This document shows positions 18,588-27,535 of a DNA stretch of 64,000 bases, piece by piece. The notes beneath the pieces are model-generated. The model did no database searches. It saw only the letters and a list, made by a program, of their open reading frames with translations, and was not told the origin of the DNA. This DNA comes from a cyanobacterium PCC 7702. GTDB taxonomy: Bacteria > Cyanobacteriota > Cyanobacteriia > Cyanobacteriales > Nostocaceae. A program made the translations under genes and the position numbers. How positions within the stretch are numbered: position 1 is the first letter of the stretch; the number at the start of each line of letters is the position of its first letter. The stretch lies in the NCBI GenBank assembly GCA_000332255.1, contig KB235926.1:611547-675546 (forward strand), read 5' to 3'.

Positions 18588-18919
18588 CAGGATCCTAGCT
18601 TGAAAGCTTCTAAAAACAGACTGTAGGTAATACCAATTTTGAGGTAGTTAGTTGCCTGCAGCCACAAAGCTTGGCGTGCTAAAGAGTCGCGACTGTAAAA
18701 CAATCTGCTTGCAATTTCCGTCACAATTACCACAATAGCAGCTGCAACAGTGTCCCATTCTGCTGTCTGTCCGGAGGTAGTAGCTATTGCTGAGCCTACA
18801 AAAAAACCGAATAAAAAACTAATTATAATTACTGTTATTCGCCGCCAAGGATTGATAAACCAGATTCGCAAGTTCTCAGCAATAACATTAAACAAGTTGT
18901 TAAGACGAGTGTTTTGCAT
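18587..18919 (-). CDS. ycf20: Ycf20 family (DUF565) membrane protein
   Basis: The 110 residues match Ycf20: LFNVIAENLRIWFINPWRR, then hydrophobic segments (about 28-48 and 55-72, VIIISFLFGFFVGSAIAT; AAAIVVIVTEIASRLFY) and a C-terminal helical segment with NYLKIGITYSLFLEAFKLG. Ycf20 is conserved from cyanobacteria to plastids; in algae and plants it has been linked to non-photochemical quenching, but its biochemical role is unknown. Its stop codon overlaps the glyK start by one base. Confidence 0.9.
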   Translation of the reverse strand: MQNTRLNNLFNVIAENLRIWFINPWRRITVIIISFLFGFFVGSAIATTSGQTAEWDTVAAAIVVIVTEIASRLFYSRDSLARQALWLQATNYLKIGITYSLFLEAFKLGS

Positions 18920-19301
18920 GCACGAACGCTAAAAGCTAGCTGGGACAGTGGTTGCTTTGGGCGAGTTTCCAAGTTTTAGTCAAGATCTGATAAAATTACT
19001 CTGTGCTAAAGATATTATAGGGTTAAGATAAACTTGTACGAATTGTAAAAAAGATAAGGTTGGGGGTTCTCTTAGGTTTGGGTGTAAATTGCAAATTTAC
19101 ACTCTCATTGTCTTGAGCAAGTACCAGGGACGCAAGTGCCTTTAAGCATTGATGCTCAATAGGACATCGATTACACGCATCACCTGTAATTCTAGGAGAG
19201 TCTGCGATCGCTTAGCTAGTTTGATTATCGATTTTAGATAATCGGCTAGTTTTTCAATGATTCTAAATAAAAATACCTTTATTGTTTATTTGTAAATAGT
19301 T
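18920..19301. other. Intergenic region with inverted repeats
   Basis: A 382-base stretch between divergent ycf20 and the lipoprotein gene. It holds a perfect 21-base palindrome (19082-19102, separate entry) and a second hairpin, GATTATC 19223-19229 with GATAATC 19237-19243. A HIP1 octamer is near 19205. No open frame is supported. Confidence 0.5.
19082..19102. repeat. Perfect 21-base inverted repeat
   Basis: Arm GTGTAAATT (19082-19090), spacer GCA, arm AATTTACAC (19094-19102). There is no T tract, so it does not look like a terminator. It lies about 160 bases upstream of ycf20 and 200 bases upstream of the lipoprotein gene, so an operator is possible. Confidence 0.6.
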
Positions 19302-19886
19302 ATGAAATTACCAGTATATTGTCGCGCTGTGTTGGCAGCTGCATCTTTGGGATTGCTATTGCTAGCTGCAGGATGTTATGAGGTAAAAGTCTCATTTGAG
19401 GAGGATCCCGCTCATCCAGGAACATCTTCCCACGCCAGCGGTCCCATAGAGGCTGAAAGTGCCATGGCTTCTACTTACAGCACTGCCTTGTCCGCAGTCA
19501 ACAAAAAGTTTTTGTTTGCGTATTATCAAGGTTCAACCAGCAAAAAAGCAAAAGCGGGAGGTCAAGGAACTTTACGAGTGAGCAATCAAACCGACCAGCC
19601 AGTACGCCTAGCTTTGCTAGCACGGCGATCGGGAGTGAAAAGTTCTTCTGGCAAGACTAATTATAATCTGCCAGCCCATTGGGACTTTGCTCCTGGAGAA
19701 GGTAGCGAGAAGGGACTGGTCTTATCCTTACCGAACGAGAACTTAAAGCTAGAGAAAGGAGATATTTTAGTTGCTTTTGCACAGGATGGTTCTCGTCGCT
19801 ACTGGGGACCGTACGTGGTTGGGGAGACCGGCGCTCCTGTGTGGAATCCACAAAAGCGAGAATGGGAATTAATTTTGAGTCCTTAG
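19302..19886 (+). CDS. Predicted lipoprotein of unknown function
   Basis: The 194 residues open with a lipoprotein signal peptide ending in the lipobox LAAGC (cysteine at about residue 25), so the mature protein should be lipid-anchored. The rest includes an Ala/Ser/Thr-rich linker, then a beta-rich domain (QGTLRVSNQTDQPVRLALLARR, HWDFAPGEGSEKGLVLSLP, GDILVAFAQDGSRRYWGPYVVG). I do not recognise the family. GT39 follows after 129 bases of repeat-rich spacer. Confidence 0.6.
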   Translation: MKLPVYCRAVLAAASLGLLLLAAGCYEVKVSFEEDPAHPGTSSHASGPIEAESAMASTYSTALSAVNKKFLFAYYQGSTSKKAKAGGQGTLRVSNQTDQPVRLALLARRSGVKSSSGKTNYNLPAHWDFAPGEGSEKGLVLSLPNENLKLEKGDILVAFAQDGSRRYWGPYVVGETGAPVWNPQKREWELILSP

Positions 19887-19906
19887 TCAGGAGTTTGGCG
19901 GTGAGT

Positions 19907-19993
19907 AGTTAATAGTTAATGGCCAGCAGTTAGAACAAAAAGTCAACTATTAACGACTATTGACTAATAGCTGTTATCAATTAACTATTAACT
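19907..19993. repeat. 14-base inverted repeat within a TTAACTA-rich spacer
   Basis: AGTTAATAGTTAAT (19907-19920) is the exact reverse complement of ATTAACTATTAACT (19980-19993). The spacer also has heptamers of GTTGACT type (20000-20013). Short tandem repeats of this kind are common in filamentous cyanobacterial spacers. Confidence 0.6.
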
Positions 19994-20015
19994 ATTGACC
20001 GTTGACTGTTGACTG

Positions 20016-21827
20016 ATGAGTATTCGTGTTTGGAGCCAGTTATTTGGCAATATTGGTAAGCGTCCGGTCCTTGCTGGAAGCTTGTCAATTTTATGGTTAG
20101 CTGTAGTTGGTTGGATAGCTTTCTTTTGGCATTTGGGGGATGTTGGCTTGATCGATGAAACAGAGCCACTGTTTGCGGAAGCTTCCCGACAAATGTACTT
20201 AACTGGCGATTGGATCACACCATTTTTTAATGGTGAAACTCGTTTTGACAAACCTGCTTTGATTTATTGGTGTCAAGCGATCGCCTATGCCATTTTGGGT
20301 GTGAATGAGTGGGCGGTACGTCTTCCGTCCGCAATCGCAGCTGTGGGGGTGATGAGCTTAGTTTTTTACACCGTACAATGGCACTTGGGCAAGGAAGATG
20401 CTTTAGAGCAAGTTTTTCGCCCTCACAGACGCTGGTTAACTGCTTGTTTGTCAGCAGCTGTTACGGGACTTGCTCCCGAGATGGTTGTCTGGGGAAGAAC
20501 GGGTGTCTCAGACATGCTTTTAACAGGCTGTATGGCATCAGCATTGTTGTGCTTTTTTTTGGGATATGCAAGTTCTGAAGAAAAACCAGAAGCCAGAAGG
20601 CAGTTTTTATCTGTTTTTCCTAGTGGTTGGTATGTAGCTTTTTACGTCCTCGTGGCCGGTGCTACCCTCACAAAAGGTCCGGTGGGAATTGTTTTACCAG
20701 GGTTAATTATTGCTGCTTTTTTGCTGTACTTGGGCAAGTTGTCCCAGGTAATGCGGGAAATGCGTCTGGCTTCTGGGGTGCTGATTGTTTTTGGCTTAGC
20801 GTTGCCTTGGTATGTGTTGGTGATTTGGCGCAACGGTTGGAGTTATATTAATTCTTTTTTTGGCTACCACAACCTAGAGCGGTTTACAGAAGTTGTTAAC
20901 GGTCACAAAGCTCCGTGGTACTTTTATTTTTTAGTAGTATTATTGGGTTTTGCTCCTTACTCTGCTTATTTGCCACTGGCCATAGCACGACTGAAATTTT
21001 GGCAGCGCAAGTATTGGGGCCTAAAAGCGCGATCGCAACAACTGGGTTTGTTTGCCTTTTTTTGGTTTGCGGGTGTTTTTGGCTTTTTTACCATTGCTGT
21101 TACTAAACTTCCAAGCTATGTCTTGCCACTCATGCCAGCAGCGGCTATTCTTGTGGCACTGTTGTGGAGCGATGTTTTTCCCCAGAAAGATAAAACTCGA
21201 TTGTCCTCCTCTTTTTTACTGCCATTAAAGTGGAGTGGCTGGTTGAATGTGGTATTGGTCTTGGCTGCAGGGATAGCACTGTTCTACGCTCCCCGATTAA
21301 TAGGATACGACCCGGCTGCACCTGAATTTCGACAAATTTTGCAACAGTCTGGTTTATCGGTTTTGGCAGCCGTTATTTGGTTAGCGTGTGCGGCAATCTT
21401 GGCAGTGTTGCTTGTGCGTCGTCGTTTGCTTGCTTTGATGGCAGTGAATTTGTTAGGGTTTGCCTTGTTTATGATTTTTGTTTTGACTCCTGCGTTATTT
21501 TTGATTGACACTCAGCGTCAGCTTCCTTTACGAGAGTTGTCAGCGATCGCGGTGCAAGTCCAAAAACCAAAGGAAGAGTTGGTGATGGTTGGTTTTAAAA
21601 AGCCAAGTGTTGTTTTTTACACTCGCCGTCCCGTTAATTTCATCAAATCGAGCGCGGTAGCGGGAATTTACCTTAGAAAAGATGCTCCTCAAAAAGGACA
21701 AGCCAGTTCTGTGTTAGTTTTGGCTCAGCCCAAAAAGTTTGTGGAGATGGGTTTGCAGCCATCTGATTATCAAAGTTTGGCAACTAGTGGTGCCTATGCA
21801 CTTATCAGAGTACCTTTTCAGCGATAG
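20016..21827 (+). CDS. GT39-family (ArnT/PMT-like) membrane glycosyltransferase
   Basis: The 603 residues have about eleven to twelve hydrophobic segments and the first-loop signature of GT39/ArnT-like enzymes: GLIDETEPLFAEASRQM with the catalytic-type D-E, then WITPFFNGETRFDKPALIYW. These enzymes use polyprenyl-phosphate sugars to glycosylate lipid A, proteins or other lipids on the outer face of the inner membrane. The acceptor cannot be inferred. A DxE-type acidic pair and TKGPVG segment near 220 fit the family. It is monocistronic, beginning at ATG 20016. Confidence 0.85.
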   Translation: MSIRVWSQLFGNIGKRPVLAGSLSILWLAVVGWIAFFWHLGDVGLIDETEPLFAEASRQMYLTGDWITPFFNGETRFDKPALIYWCQAIAYAILGVNEWAVRLPSAIAAVGVMSLVFYTVQWHLGKEDALEQVFRPHRRWLTACLSAAVTGLAPEMVVWGRTGVSDMLLTGCMASALLCFFLGYASSEEKPEARRQFLSVFPSGWYVAFYVLVAGATLTKGPVGIVLPGLIIAAFLLYLGKLSQVMREMRLASGVLIVFGLALPWYVLVIWRNGWSYINSFFGYHNLERFTEVVNGHKAPWYFYFLVVLLGFAPYSAYLPLAIARLKFWQRKYWGLKARSQQLGLFAFFWFAGVFGFFTIAVTKLPSYVLPLMPAAAILVALLWSDVFPQKDKTRLSSSFLLPLKWSGWLNVVLVLAAGIALFYAPRLIGYDPAAPEFRQILQQSGLSVLAAVIWLACAAILAVLLVRRRLLALMAVNLLGFALFMIFVLTPALFLIDTQRQLPLRELSAIAVQVQKPKEELVMVGFKKPSVVFYTRRPVNFIKSSAVAGIYLRKDAPQKGQASSVLVLAQPKKFVEMGLQPSDYQSLATSGAYALIRVPFQR

Positions 21828-21917
21828 TTTCAATTGCCAGCAAAAATCTTCAAAAAGTTTAATATAATAATTAAAATTCTTTTTTGTTTGTAACTTTGGT
21901 TCTCAAACTTTTGGGAG

Positions 21918-24149
21918 TTGTTTCTAACTATTCACGATTACGAATTTATCCATTCTCCTGGTTCGATTCAGCCTCATGGTGTCTTACTGGCCCTTAGCCC
22001 TTCGGAATTTCGCATACTACAAGTTAGTAATAATACTGAAAATTACTTGGGTATCAAGGCGAAGGATTTGCTCGGCCAACTTTTGAGTTCCTTCCTTGAC
22101 AAGGCGCAATTAGAACTTATCCAACATTACTCACTGTCGGAGTCAGAGGGTGTTAATTATATCAAACTGTATTGGCGCGGTAGGGAAAGGGAAGAGTGTT
22201 TTGACGGTTTTGTGCATCGAATAGCTGATACGGTGATTCTAGAACTAGAACCAGCAGTATGTGAAGCGCAGGTCAATTTTTTGGAGCTAGCTAATATGGT
22301 GCGGGAAGCGATCGCTAAACTCAAACGCACCTCTACCCTCAAAGAATTTTTGCAGCTAGCAGCTCGGGAAGTAAGAAAAATCACAAATTTCGATCGGGTA
22401 ATGGTTTATCAATTTGACGCCCAGGGAGCAGGAGAAGTCATTGCTGAGGCGAAACAAAAAGAATTATCTCCTTCATATCTCGGTCTCCACTATCCGGCAA
22501 CGGATATTCCACAAGCAGCTAGAGAACTGTACAGACGCAGTTTAGTAAGAGTCGTTCCCAATTTGCAAGCTGCAGCCAGCGAATTGATTGCAATGGACAA
22601 TTCCCAAACCTCTTCCCATCAATTAGATTTAAGTTTGTCTGTCCTCAGAAGCATTCATCCCTGCTGTGTTGAGTTTCATCAGAATATGGGTACGGCGGCT
22701 ATAGTGGTGATTTCACTCATCAAAAATGATGAGCTGTGGGGATTAATTTCTTGCCATCATCGCACACCGAAAAATATCAGTATCGAGCTGCGCGGCGCTT
22801 GCGAATTGTTGGGACAATTCGTATCCTCAGAGCTAGCCAATAAGGTGATTCAAGAGGAAGTAGATTACAAAGTCAAGCTAGAGTCGTTGCGTTCTGAAAT
22901 TATAGAATCTATTTCCCAAGCCCAAAACTTTATAGATGCACTTATCCAACCGGAACCCCGCTTGCTGGAGCTTGTGGGAGCATTAGGTGCAGCTGTTTGC
23001 TTGGACGGTGAAATTACCTTGGTGGGAGCAACGCCTACACTTGAAGAAGTTGAAGAATTGATCGATTGGGCGCACTCTCGAGTTAAAGACAACTTATTCT
23101 ACACCGATTCCCTACCAAAGCTTTATCCAAAGGCTAAAACATTTAAGGATACAGCTTGCGGTCTGTTATTACTACAAATTTCTCAAATCAAGCGGTATTA
23201 TATTCTCTGGTTTCGTCCTGAAGTTCTGCAGACGGTGGATTGGGCAGGAAATCCTTACGAATCTATCAAAATAGCAGCAGATGGCAGTGTTAGCATTTGC
23301 CCGCGTCAATCTTTTGCCAAGTGGGAAGAAATTGTTCGCTATACCTCACTTCCATGGCTAGCACCGGAGATAGATAGCGCCTGTGCTTTGAAGAATGCAA
23401 TTGTTGGTATCGTACTGCAAAAAGCAGAAGAAATACGAAAGCTCAATCAAGATTTAGAGCTCAGCAATCAAGAGCTAGCATCCTTTGCTTATGCTGCTTC
23501 TCACGACCTGAAGGAACCTTTACGGGGTATTTATAATTACTCGACCATTTTGCTGGAAGACTACGCTAGCCTGGTGGATGAAGATCGCATTGACTACATA
23601 CAGACTATCTTATCTTTATCGGTGCAGATGGAAACTCTGATTAACACTTTACTGCGATTGTCGCAGTTAGGAAAAGCGGAGTTACATCTGCAAGCTACGG
23701 ATTTGAATCAATTGCTCCAGCAAGTTATAGAAGTTTTGAACGCTAGTTACCAGCAAGTTAATTTTGAGATTCGTATTCCTAGATTTTTGCCAACTGTTCG
23801 CTGCGATCCGGTTCTTGTTGGCGAAGTATTTGCTAACCTGATTACTAATGCATTAAAGTACAACGATAAAGCACAAAAGTGGGTTGAGATTGGTTATCTG
23901 GACCGAGAAGGTGAAGAAGGAATGCCACCCGTTACTTTCTACGTCAAGGATAACGGTATTGGTATTCAACAACATCACTTAGAAACTATTTTCAAGCTTT
24001 TCAAGCGACTTCACTCCCAACAAAAGTACGGTGGAGGTACTGGCGCGGGGCTAGCTATTGCCAAGAAAATTGTGGAGCGTCACGGTGGCCGGATTTGGGT
24101 AGAGTCTGTTGTTGGTGAAGGTTCTACTTTCTACTTCACCCTAGGGTAG
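21918..24149 (+). CDS. cph1: Cph1-type phytochrome histidine kinase
   Basis: Red/far-red photoreceptor kinase of 743 residues: PAS (about 1-110, with HSPGSIQPHG), GAF (about 135-310, with ATDIP), PHY (about 320-495, with the CPRQSF tongue motif), HisKA with phospho-acceptor H529 (SHDLKEPL) and HATPase (NALKYN, DNGIGIQ, GAGLAIAKK). The GAF cysteine that binds phycocyanobilin in Cph1 aligns with C249. The residue after it, normally His (H260 in Cph1), is C250. The bacteriophytochrome N-terminal Cys is absent (IHDYEFIH). The only available start in this frame is TTG 21918, overlapping its GGGAG site, so the N-terminus is shorter than usual. rcp1 follows. Confidence 0.92.
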   Translation: MFLTIHDYEFIHSPGSIQPHGVLLALSPSEFRILQVSNNTENYLGIKAKDLLGQLLSSFLDKAQLELIQHYSLSESEGVNYIKLYWRGREREECFDGFVHRIADTVILELEPAVCEAQVNFLELANMVREAIAKLKRTSTLKEFLQLAAREVRKITNFDRVMVYQFDAQGAGEVIAEAKQKELSPSYLGLHYPATDIPQAARELYRRSLVRVVPNLQAAASELIAMDNSQTSSHQLDLSLSVLRSIHPCCVEFHQNMGTAAIVVISLIKNDELWGLISCHHRTPKNISIELRGACELLGQFVSSELANKVIQEEVDYKVKLESLRSEIIESISQAQNFIDALIQPEPRLLELVGALGAAVCLDGEITLVGATPTLEEVEELIDWAHSRVKDNLFYTDSLPKLYPKAKTFKDTACGLLLLQISQIKRYYILWFRPEVLQTVDWAGNPYESIKIAADGSVSICPRQSFAKWEEIVRYTSLPWLAPEIDSACALKNAIVGIVLQKAEEIRKLNQDLELSNQELASFAYAASHDLKEPLRGIYNYSTILLEDYASLVDEDRIDYIQTILSLSVQMETLINTLLRLSQLGKAELHLQATDLNQLLQQVIEVLNASYQQVNFEIRIPRFLPTVRCDPVLVGEVFANLITNALKYNDKAQKWVEIGYLDREGEEGMPPVTFYVKDNGIGIQQHHLETIFKLFKRLHSQQKYGGGTGAGLAIAKKIVERHGGRIWVESVVGEGSTFYFTLG

Positions 24150-24205
24150 TTTAAGATATATAAAAAAACTTTTTAATTATAAAAATTTAAAATAGAAGAC
24201 AACTG

Positions 24206-24649
24206 ATGGCAACAAAACTTAAAGATTCACTGCTTGTTGTTGAGGACAGCAATGAGGATTTTAAGGTATTACAACGCTTGATGCGGCGCATGGCTGTCCA
24301 GAACCCGATTTACCGCTGCAGTAGTGGAGATGAAGTTTTTGACTTTTTGCATCAAGAGGGAAGCTACCAAAATTCTGATTTGGCGCCACGGCCTTGTGTA
24401 ATTTTGCTGGATCTCAATTTACCAGGAATTGATGGTCGTGACGTTTTAGAGCGGTTAAAGCAAGATAGCAGTTTTAAGGAAATTCCCATTGTTGTCTTTA
24501 CTACATCCTCGAATCCCAAAGATGTGAAATTCTGCTATGAAAAAGGTGCTAATGGCTATTTAATCAAGCCGATGGATGCTCAAGAACTTCGCAAGACAGT
24601 TCAAGCTTTTGTAGACTACTGGTTACAAGCGAATGTTCCTCCCGGATAA
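24206..24649 (+). CDS. rcp1: Rcp1-type response regulator
   Basis: A single-domain CheY-like receiver of 147 residues, the usual phosphotransfer partner of Cph1. Acidic pocket E13-D14, phospho-acceptor D69 (ILLDLNLPG), the T/S segment VVFTTSSNPKD and lysine in LIKPMD are all present. There is no output domain, as in Rcp1, so signalling is by protein contact. It lies 56 bases after the phytochrome gene and 144 bases before a receiver-GAF-kinase gene, in one direction. Confidence 0.93.
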   Translation: MATKLKDSLLVVEDSNEDFKVLQRLMRRMAVQNPIYRCSSGDEVFDFLHQEGSYQNSDLAPRPCVILLDLNLPGIDGRDVLERLKQDSSFKEIPIVVFTTSSNPKDVKFCYEKGANGYLIKPMDAQELRKTVQAFVDYWLQANVPPG

Positions 24650-24793
24650 AGGGTTTGTACTTGTGCAGGCGATCGCTTTTTTTCGATCTATGTGTCTGCC
24701 GGCAAATTCTATATTTTATTTAGATTTTCTTCAGAATGTTGCTATTTATGACAATCTAAAGGAAAGAGCTTTTATAACAATAATAAAAATCTT

Positions 24794-26533
24794 ATGCCGG
24801 ATGCCTGGACGATACTCATCATTGATGATAGTGCAGCAGATCGGAAGATCTATTCTCGATATCTATTGAAAGATCCTCACCAGTCTTATCAAATTTTAGA
24901 AGCAGATTGTGGAGAGGATGGACTTGTTTTGTGCCAAAGCAAGCAATGCAATTTGATACTGCTGGATTTTTGTCTTCCTGACATGAGCGGGTTGGAATTT
25001 CTCGATCGCCTGCAGCAGCAAAAATTGGAGACTATCCCCACGATTATGCTCACGGGGCGTGGCGATGAGGAAATAGCCGTGCAAGCAATGAAAAAGGGCG
25101 TCCAGAATTATTTAGTCAAGCAACATTTAACACAACAGGTACTGCAGCTAGCAGTTCGCAATACCATCAAGCAATCGTACTTGCAAAGAAAATTATACAA
25201 GACTCAGGAAAGGCAGCGCTTAATTGCCATGACTGCTTTGCGAATTCGTCAATCTCTGGATTTAGAGCAAATTTTACACACGGCGGTGACGGAGGTGCAG
25301 CAGTTATTGAAATGCGATCGCGTGATGGTATATCAGCTTATTCCCAACAAGGGTGTTCGGGCGATCGCTTCTTCACAGTCGTCGTTTGTTTGCAGTAAAC
25401 AAGATGATAGCGGGATAGAAAATAGTTGCTTGCAAGAGTTAGATCGGCTTTTGCTCAAAGGTTGTGCAGTTGCCACCTGCAAGCAGCAGTTGCAAGCAGA
25501 AAGAAAAATTTGTCCTTTATGTCAGGCTACCATGGCCCGGATTTGCGGAGTTACTTTCAACGTCACTGCTACTCAAATAGTTCCCATTACTATAAACGCG
25601 AATCACGACGAACAGCCAAATTCTAAACCGTGGGGTTTTTTGATTGCTGAGCAATTTTCGGGAAAGCAACCTAGTTGGCAAGAAGATGACGAGCTGGATA
25701 TTCTTTATCAAGTGTCCGTACAAATGGCGATCGCCATCCAACAAGCGGAACTGCTAGCTAAGACTCAAGCAGCACTTGTGAAAGAAAAGCAACTTAATAG
25801 GTTAAAGTCTCAAATTATCACTACTATTTCTCACGAATATCGAACTCCACTAGCTTCTATCTTGGCTGCAGCTTCCACGCTCAAGCAAAATGGAAATCGC
25901 TTGAATGAATCTAAACAACAACGCTTACTAGAGATTATCGAGGATAAGACACGCCATCTATCTAAATTGGTAGACGATATGCTTACTTTTGACCAATTAG
26001 AATTGGACAAGGCCAAGTTTAATCCTACACCGTTGGATTTGCTGCAATTTTTCTCTACTTTGATCGAAGAACAACGTCAAACAGCGAGCGCTCGCCACGA
26101 ATTAATTTTTAAGAAAACAGGTAATTACCATGGTTTCTGGGGCGACCGAGGACTGTTGCGGTTGATTTTTACTAATTTGATGTCTAATGCTATTAAATAC
26201 TCACCGCAAGGAGGTAACGTAGAGTTCCACTTGATTGGAAAAAAATCAAAGGTGATTTTTTACGTTAAAGACGAGGGTATTGGCGTACCGCTTCAAGACC
26301 GCGAAAACTTGTTTCAATCCTTTAGTCGGGGAAGCAATGTTGACACTATTCCCGGAAAGGGTTTGGGTCTTGCGATCGCCAAAGCTTGTGTGGAATTGCA
26401 TGGTGGTAGTATTGCTTTGGAAAGCCAAGTTGGACAAGGAACTAAAGTTACTGTGACTTTACCGAAACGACAAGTTAAAAAAACTGCTTTTGATTCCGAT
26501 AATGCCGTTGTTAACTGTGGATTTTACAGGTAA
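24794..26533 (+). CDS. Receiver-GAF-histidine kinase hybrid sensor
   Basis: The 579 residues comprise an N-terminal receiver (D58 in LILLDFCLP), a linker helix, a GAF domain (about 150-320; EQILHTAVTEVQQLLKCDRVMVYQL, WGFLIAEQF), HisKA with H347 (TISHEYRTPLAS) and HATPase (NLMSNAIKYSP, DEGIGVP, GLGLAIAKA). The GAF has cyanobacteriochrome-like framing but no Cys-His chromophore site. Instead it holds a cysteine cluster: C224, C229, C240, C243 and C251. A kinase with an N-terminal receiver may be a phosphorelay acceptor of the upstream phytochrome; this is inference from position. The end overlaps the convergent hydrolase gene by 10 bases. Confidence 0.88.
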   Translation: MPDAWTILIIDDSAADRKIYSRYLLKDPHQSYQILEADCGEDGLVLCQSKQCNLILLDFCLPDMSGLEFLDRLQQQKLETIPTIMLTGRGDEEIAVQAMKKGVQNYLVKQHLTQQVLQLAVRNTIKQSYLQRKLYKTQERQRLIAMTALRIRQSLDLEQILHTAVTEVQQLLKCDRVMVYQLIPNKGVRAIASSQSSFVCSKQDDSGIENSCLQELDRLLLKGCAVATCKQQLQAERKICPLCQATMARICGVTFNVTATQIVPITINANHDEQPNSKPWGFLIAEQFSGKQPSWQEDDELDILYQVSVQMAIAIQQAELLAKTQAALVKEKQLNRLKSQIITTISHEYRTPLASILAAASTLKQNGNRLNESKQQRLLEIIEDKTRHLSKLVDDMLTFDQLELDKAKFNPTPLDLLQFFSTLIEEQRQTASARHELIFKKTGNYHGFWGDRGLLRLIFTNLMSNAIKYSPQGGNVEFHLIGKKSKVIFYVKDEGIGVPLQDRENLFQSFSRGSNVDTIPGKGLGLAIAKACVELHGGSIALESQVGQGTKVTVTLPKRQVKKTAFDSDNAVVNCGFYR

Positions 26534-27402
26534 TGTGCTAGGAAAGCGATCGTTGCTTCTGGTCTTTCTAGATGTGGTAGCACTCCTGTATCTGGAACTA
26601 CATGAAAATTACGAATCAAAGTGGGATTTAATTTTGCTAAGCGCCTTCCTAACTTAAGGTTAGTAAATTGTGCCTTCTCGCCCCACAATATCACTGTCGG
26701 TACAGTTAGTTGTTGAATATACAAGCTTAAATCAAAATAAAGGTCACCCCGTAAAAATGCTAAGGCTGCAAATTTAGCGTTTGGTTGTTGGGCAGAAAAC
26801 AAATAGGCTTCTACGATCTCGGGAGAAACTCGCTCTGGTTTGGCAAAGAGAAAATTTTGTAAAAAGTTTCTGACGGCAAGTTCGTTTTCTGCGCCCAGAG
26901 TGTAAATTAAATTATCTAACAGCGGCATTTTTATCAATTGCAGCGGAAGTCTGCGTCCCACACCTTGTCCGAAGTCATCAAATCCAGAGGGACAGATGAG
27001 AAACAAAGATTGGAATAGAAATGGGTGGCTGATGGCAAGGCGGACGATGAAAGCTGCTGTTAGTGAAGATGCTACCACTGTTGCTGGTAGAGAACAAGTG
27101 TGCCTGATAAATTCTGCGATCGTGGTTAAATAATCGCTAATTTGGTAGTCTCGTACCGGGTGAGCAGAGTCTCCCCAACCGATTAAGTCTGGCGCTAAAA
27201 TGCGATAACTACTGGCAAAAGCAGGATAAACTTTAGACCATTCGTAGGCAGAAGAGCCGCCACCGAAACAATGGAGGAAAATTAAGGGTGGTAAGTTTTC
27301 AGTAATACACCAAGGTTTAGTTGTTTGGGTATAGTAAACCATCAACCCGAGGGAGGTGTTAATGACTTTATGCCCAAAACCTGGAGGTTGAAACTGCAGC
27401 AT
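26524..27402 (-). CDS. Alpha/beta-hydrolase family protein
   Basis: The 292 residues follow the alpha/beta-hydrolase plan: oxyanion-side LHCFGGGSSAYEW, APDLIGWGDSAHP, the elbow VVASSLTA, then the acid-bearing WGEKAQF region and the terminal H in VLPHLERPE. The nucleophile elbow is A-S-S-L-T rather than G-x-S-x-G, but the Ser position is kept. Many cyanobacterial paralogues of this type are unassigned esterases or haloalkane-dehalogenase-like proteins. The substrate is unknown. Confidence 0.8.
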   Translation of the reverse strand: MLQFQPPGFGHKVINTSLGLMVYYTQTTKPWCITENLPPLIFLHCFGGGSSAYEWSKVYPAFASSYRILAPDLIGWGDSAHPVRDYQISDYLTTIAEFIRHTCSLPATVVASSLTAAFIVRLAISHPFLFQSLFLICPSGFDDFGQGVGRRLPLQLIKMPLLDNLIYTLGAENELAVRNFLQNFLFAKPERVSPEIVEAYLFSAQQPNAKFAALAFLRGDLYFDLSLYIQQLTVPTVILWGEKAQFTNLKLGRRLAKLNPTLIRNFHVVPDTGVLPHLERPEATIAFLAHYL

Positions 27403-27535
27403 ACTTTACCAGCCTTTAGTTGCTTAATTTGTTTATCAGGTTCACAATAACTAAATAAATTGCTAACACACTGTCGCTAGCAAAGGTTTTATCATCCTGT
27501 GGCAAGATGATAAAAACACTCGCAACAAACCTAAG

